Assembly (NCBI RefSeq): GCF_002803065.1
Contig: NZ_NNBL01000006.1
Span: 124,001-188,000, forward strand
Source of the DNA: Streptomyces sp. CB01635
GTDB taxonomy: Bacteria; Actinomycetota; Actinomycetes; Streptomycetales; Streptomycetaceae
DNA: 64,000 nucleotides
Direction of reading: 5' to 3'
This document shows positions 60,555 to 64,000 of this stretch, one piece after another. A model generated the notes under the pieces. The model saw only the letters and a program-made list of their open reading frames with translations, was not told where the DNA came from and ran no database searches. Within the stretch, counting starts at the first letter, position 1; each line of letters starts with the position of its first letter. The translations under genes were made by a program, and so were the position numbers.

Positions 60555-61808
60555 ATGCCCGCAGATCTCGCCGTCATCGGACTCGGTCACCTCGGCCTGC
60601 CCCTCGCCCAGGCCGCCGTCGCCACCGGCATCGCGACCATCGGCTACGACCCCGCACGCGCCACCGACCTCGCGGCCGGCCGCCTCCCCGGCGACGGCGC
60701 CGAGGGAACCCTGACCGCCGCCGACATCCGCCGGATGCTCTCGGGAGGCTTCCGGCCGACCGGCGACCCCGTCGAACTCGGCCGCGTCCGCACCGCCGTC
60801 ATCTGCGCCCCCGCGCCACTCGGCGCGGACCGCTCCCTCGACCTCGCACAGCTCACCGACGCCACGCGCGCCCTCGCCGCCCGCCTGCGCCCCCACACCA
60901 CGGTGATCATCGAGACCCCGGTCGCCCCCGGCACCACCGAAGGCGTCCTGCGCCCCCTCCTGGAGGACGGCTCGGGGCTGCGCGCCGGCCGCGACTTCCA
61001 CCTCGCCTACTCCCCCGGCCGCCTCGACCCCGGCAGCCGCACGCACGCGTACGCCACGACCCCCAAGGTCATCGGCGGCCTCACCCCCGCCTGCACCGAG
61101 TCCGCCGCCGCCTTCTACGGCCGCCTGTCCGACAAGGTCGTACGCGCGCGTGGCCCACGCGAGGCCGAGACCGTCCAGCTCCTGGAGACCAACTACCGCC
61201 ACGTCAACATCGCCCTGGTCAACGAGATGGCCGTCCTCTGCCACGACCTGGGCGTCGACCTGTGGGACGTCATCCGCTGCGCCGAGACCAAGCCCTTCGG
61301 CTTCCAGGCGTTCCGCCCCGGCCCCGGCGTCGGCGGCCACGGAGTCCCCCAGGACCTCTCACGCCCGCCACTCCCGGTCCGCCCCCTGCGCATGGTGGAA
61401 CTGGCCCAGCAGGTCAACCACCACATGCCGCAGTACGTGATCCAGCGCGCCGCCACCCTCCTCAACGAACACGGCAAGTCGGCCCGCGGCGCCCGCGTCC
61501 TGCTCCTCGGCGTCACGTACAAGCCCGACGTCGCCGACCTGGAGGGCACCCCCGCTCACGAGATCGCCACCCGGCTGATGCAGCTGGGCGCGGCGGTCAG
61601 CTACCACGACCCGCACATCCCGTCGTGGAACGTCCTCGGCCACCCCGTCCCCCGCGCCGACTCCCTCTACGAGGCGGCCGCCGACGCCGACCTGACGATC
61701 CTGCTTCAGCAGCACCGCACGTACGACCTCCAGGGCCTGTCCGTGAAGGCCCAGCTCCTCCTGGACACCAGGGGCGCCACCCCGACAGGCGCGGCCCACC
61801 GCCTGTAG
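60555..61808 (+). CDS. Nucleotide-sugar dehydrogenase homologue lacking the catalytic Cys
   Basis: A 417-residue member of the UDP-glucose/UDP-ManNAc 6-dehydrogenase family. The NAD-binding fold is LAVIGLGHLGLPLAQAAVAT (5-24), the central domain has ETNYRHVNIALVNEMAVL, and the C-terminal UDP-binding domain has VLLLGVTYKPDVADLEGTPA. The active-site motif that normally reads GGHC(I/L)P is GGHGVPQD: the nucleophilic Cys is Gly263 (codon GGA, 61341-61343). Enzymes of this family need that Cys for the second oxidation, so the protein may be inactive, or an alcohol-level oxidase or regulator. ATG 60555 is used; the GGGAAGGA before it is 13 nt away. Confidence 0.85.
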   Translation: MPADLAVIGLGHLGLPLAQAAVATGIATIGYDPARATDLAAGRLPGDGAEGTLTAADIRRMLSGGFRPTGDPVELGRVRTAVICAPAPLGADRSLDLAQLTDATRALAARLRPHTTVIIETPVAPGTTEGVLRPLLEDGSGLRAGRDFHLAYSPGRLDPGSRTHAYATTPKVIGGLTPACTESAAAFYGRLSDKVVRARGPREAETVQLLETNYRHVNIALVNEMAVLCHDLGVDLWDVIRCAETKPFGFQAFRPGPGVGGHGVPQDLSRPPLPVRPLRMVELAQQVNHHMPQYVIQRAATLLNEHGKSARGARVLLLGVTYKPDVADLEGTPAHEIATRLMQLGAAVSYHDPHIPSWNVLGHPVPRADSLYEAAADADLTILLQQHRTYDLQGLSVKAQLLLDTRGATPTGAAHRL

Positions 61809-61839
61809 AGGCCCTCCACGAAGAGCTGTACCGGCCCTC

Positions 61840-61888
61840 TACGGAGATGGGGCCCGCACCGAACCGGTGCGGGCCCCATCTCCGTAGA
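61840..61888. terminator. Bidirectional terminator between the dehydrogenase homologue and guaB3
   Basis: A perfect 23-bp inverted repeat (61840-61862 / 61866-61888) with a 3-nt loop, AAC. It lies between convergent genes. Confidence 0.92.
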
Positions 61889-61894
61889 ACTGCG

Positions 61895-63019
61895 TCAGCG
61901 GCGGTGCTGCGAGTCCGCCACCGTGACCTCGACCCGCTGGAACTCCTTGAGCTCGCTGTAGCCGGTCGTCGCCATGGCGCGCTTGAGGGCACCGAAGAAG
62001 TTCATCGAACCGTCCGGGGTGTGCGAAGGCCCGGTGAGGACCTCCTCCGTCGTACCGACGGTCCCGAGGTCGACCTTCTTGCCGCGCGGCACGTCCTCGT
62101 GGACGGCCTCCATGCCCCAGTGGTGGCCCTTGCCGGGCGCGTCCGTGGCGCGCGCCAGCGGGGAGCCCATCATCACGGCGTCGGCGCCGCAGGCGATGGC
62201 CTTCGGCAGGTCGCCGGACCAGCCCACGCCACCGTCGGCGATCACGTGCACGTACCGGCCGCCGGACTCGTCCATGTAGTCGCGGCGGGCGGCGGCCACA
62301 TCGGCCACGGCGGTCGCCATCGGCACCTGGATGCCCAGCACGTTGCGCGTGGTGTGCGCGGCGCCGCCACCGAAGCCGACGAGCACACCGGCCGCGCCGG
62401 TGCGCATCAGGTGCAGCGCGGCCGTGTACGTGGCGCAGCCGCCCACGATGACCGGCACGTCGAGCTCGTAGATGAACTGCTTCAGGTTCAGCGGCTCGGC
62501 GGCGCCGGAGACGTGCTCGGCGGACACGGTGGTCCCCCGGATCACGAAGATGTCGACACCCGCGTCCACGACCGCCTTGGAGAACTGGGCGGTGCGCTGC
62601 GGCGACAGCGCGGCGGCGGTGACGACACCGGAGTCGCGCACCTCCTTGATGCGCTGCCCGATCAGCTCCTCCTTGATGGGAGCCTCGTAGATCTCCTGGA
62701 GGCGGCGTGTGGCGCTCTCCGTGTCCAGCTCGCCGATCTCGTCGAGGAGCGGCTGCGGGTCCTCGTAGCGGGTCCACAGGCCCTCGAGGTTCAGCACGCC
62801 GAGGCCACCGAGCTCCCCGATCCGGATGGCGGTGGCCGGCGACACGACCGAGTCCATGGGAGCGGCCAGGAACGGCAGCTCAAAGCGGTAGGCGTCGATC
62901 TGCCAGGCGATCGAGACCTCCTTCGGGTCGCGCGTACGGCGGCTCGGTACGACGGCGATGTCGTCGAAGGCGTACGCCCGGCGGCCGCGCTTGCCGCGCC
63001 CGATCTCGATCTCAGTCAC
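61895..63019 (-). CDS. guaB3: GuaB3 family IMP dehydrogenase-related protein
   Basis: A 374-residue (beta/alpha)8-barrel protein of the IMPDH/GMP reductase superfamily without CBS domains. The N-terminus has RRAYAFDDIAVVPSRRTRDP and APMDSVVSP. The loop that carries the catalytic Cys in IMPDH reads GGGAAHTTRNVLG, with His222 in the Cys position. Actinobacterial GuaB3 proteins typically lack this Cys; a cyanobacterial GuaB3 has been reported to act as a GMP reductase. Downstream of guaB on the same strand but separated from it by a strong hairpin, so expression may differ. Function in this organism is not certain. Confidence 0.9.
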   Translation of the reverse strand: MTEIEIGRGKRGRRAYAFDDIAVVPSRRTRDPKEVSIAWQIDAYRFELPFLAAPMDSVVSPATAIRIGELGGLGVLNLEGLWTRYEDPQPLLDEIGELDTESATRRLQEIYEAPIKEELIGQRIKEVRDSGVVTAAALSPQRTAQFSKAVVDAGVDIFVIRGTTVSAEHVSGAAEPLNLKQFIYELDVPVIVGGCATYTAALHLMRTGAAGVLVGFGGGAAHTTRNVLGIQVPMATAVADVAAARRDYMDESGGRYVHVIADGGVGWSGDLPKAIACGADAVMMGSPLARATDAPGKGHHWGMEAVHEDVPRGKKVDLGTVGTTEEVLTGPSHTPDGSMNFFGALKRAMATTGYSELKEFQRVEVTVADSQHRR

Positions 63020-63073
63020 GTGTGTGGCCTTTCCCTCTGCGTTTCAGCGCCTTCCAGTATCCCCGACATACGC

Positions 63074-63112
63074 GCCAGGGGCGGCCCCGGGAACCCCGGG
63101 GCCGCCCCTGGC
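63074..63112 (-). terminator. Terminator of guaB
   Basis: A perfect 17-bp stem (63074-63090 / 63096-63112) with a 5-nt loop, 21 bp beyond the guaB stop and before the guaB3 start on the same strand. Confidence 0.88.
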
Positions 63113-63133
63113 CCTGTCTTCGACTGTCGGCGA

Positions 63134-64000
63134 CTACTTGCTGCGGCTGTAGTTCGGCGCTTCGACCGTCATCTGAATGTCGTGCGGGTGGCTCTCCTTG
63201 AGGCCCGCGGACGTGATCCGCACGAACCGGCCCTTGGTCTCCATCTCGTCGATGGAGGCGGCACCCACATAGCCCATCGTCTGGCGCAGGCCGCCGACGA
63301 GCTGGTGCAGCACGTTGGCCAGCGGGCCGCGGTAGGGCACCTGACCCTCGATGCCCTCGGGCACGAGCTTGTCGTCGGAGGCGACCTCGGCCTGGAAGTA
63401 GCGGTCCTTGGAATACGACCGGCCCTGCCCACGGGACTGCATCGCCCCGAGGGAACCCATGCCGCGGTACGACTTGAACTGCTTGCCGTTGATGAACATC
63501 AGCTCGCCCGGGGACTCCTCACAGCCCGCGAGAAGGCTGCCCAGCATCACCGTGTCGGCACCGGCGGCGAGCGCCTTGCCGATGTCACCGGAGTACTGCA
63601 GACCGCCGTCACCGATGACCGGGACACCGGCGGCACGCGCGGCGAGAGCCGCCTCGTAGATCGCGGTGACCTGCGGGACACCGATACCGGCGACCACGCG
63701 CGTGGTGCAGATGGAGCCGGGGCCCACACCGACCTTCACGCCGTCGACACCGGCGTCGATCAGGGCCTGCGCGCCGTCACGCGTCGCGACGTTGCCGCCG
63801 ATGACGTCGACGCCGACGCTGGACTTGATCTTCGCCATCCAGTTCAGCGCGTTGCTGTTGTGTCCGTGCGACGTGTCGACGATGAGGAAGTCCGCGCCCG
63901 CCTCGGCCAGCGCCTGAGCGCGCTCCAGGGCCTCAGGGCTGGCGCCCACCGCGGCACCGACGAGGAGGCGGCCCTCGGCGTCCTTCGCGGCGTTCGGGTA
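63134..64000 (-). CDS. guaB: IMP dehydrogenase GuaB (partial, 5' end beyond window)
   Basis: The C-terminal part of IMP dehydrogenase, which oxidises IMP to XMP, the first committed step to GMP. The frame is open to the window edge, so the N-terminal barrel and CBS domains are outside. The visible part has the catalytic-Cys loop KVGVGPGSICTTRVVAGIGV, the IMP-binding DGGLQYSGDI and GADTVMLGSLLAGCEESPGE, and the mobile flap YRGMGSLGAM. All active-site residues are intact. Its product XMP is used by GuaA encoded at 38637. Confidence 0.97.
   Translation of the reverse strand, partial: YPNAAKDAEGRLLVGAAVGASPEALERAQALAEAGADFLIVDTSHGHNSNALNWMAKIKSSVGVDVIGGNVATRDGAQALIDAGVDGVKVGVGPGSICTTRVVAGIGVPQVTAIYEAALAARAAGVPVIGDGGLQYSGDIGKALAAGADTVMLGSLLAGCEESPGELMFINGKQFKSYRGMGSLGAMQSRGQGRSYSKDRYFQAEVASDDKLVPEGIEGQVPYRGPLANVLHQLVGGLRQTMGYVGAASIDEMETKGRFVRITSAGLKESHPHDIQMTVEAPNYSRSK

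Noticed and set aside
1..64000. tRNA/rRNA genes, CRISPR arrays, insertion sequences, prophage or integrative-element ends
   Set aside because: None seen on reading both strands: no transposase, integrase or repeat-spacer pattern, and no tRNA-like cloverleaf recognised.

Overview
This window is chromosomal DNA from a high-GC actinomycete, almost certainly a Streptomyces. The evidence is the strong G/C bias at third codon positions, frequent GTG/TTG starts, coupled ATGA/GTGA gene junctions, an LAETG sortase substrate, a c-di-AMP (ydaO-type) riboswitch ahead of an NlpC/P60 gene, and a gene order that matches, from memory, the Streptomyces core genome. I see no tRNA, rRNA, CRISPR array, insertion sequence or prophage. 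The region looks like stable core chromosome.

Left part (1-20 kb): purH and purN are followed by a PerM-like membrane protein, an unusual XRE/sigma-like/transmembrane fusion regulator, sucD-sucC, and two secreted low-complexity proteins. Next come two divergent operons. One encodes a MoxR AAA+ ATPase, a DUF5682 protein and a VWA protein; the other a SWIM zinc-finger protein and a DUF5691 protein. Their shared 180-bp promoter region carries two back-to-back copies of a TTGTCAGTG motif. This is the -35-like element of actinobacterial RecA-independent (PafBC-type) DNA-damage promoters. On the SWIM side it lies exactly 8 bp from a TACCTT -10 box and yields a probably leaderless mRNA. The same arrangement precedes the UvrD/PcrA helicase gene at 26.1 kb. 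This cluster is my best candidate for an under-described system.

Middle part (20-43 kb): an icmB-like B12-binding subunit, a lipase, an M23 endopeptidase with a repetitive acidic N-terminus, pcrA, two paralogous NlpC/P60 hydrolases (only the first with the riboswitch) and a TDT-type transporter. Then a PspC-domain histidine kinase/response regulator pair faces a PspC/toastrack-like protein. After these lie DoxX, a large membrane protein, a class II aldolase, a PPOX-family flavin/F420 protein, guaA, and an AroQ chorismate mutase preceded by a possible leader-peptide attenuator. A lipoprotein and a sortase substrate close this part.

Right part (43-64 kb): a ChoD-like GMC oxidoreductase and a succinate-semialdehyde dehydrogenase, then five consecutive eukaryote-type Ser/Thr kinase genes sharing a non-PASTA extracytoplasmic domain; one of the five is a pseudokinase. 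A serine hydrolase, glpD, a nucleotide-sugar dehydrogenase homologue lacking its catalytic cysteine, guaB3 and the 3' part of guaB follow. GuaB is cut by the window end.

Functionally the window mixes purine synthesis (purH, purN, guaA, guaB, guaB3), TCA-cycle metabolism (sucCD, succinate-semialdehyde dehydrogenase) and cell-wall remodelling (M23, two NlpC/P60, the kinase cluster, serine hydrolase). It also holds envelope-stress sensing (PspC modules) and predicted DNA-damage responses (pcrA, MoxR/SWIM cluster).
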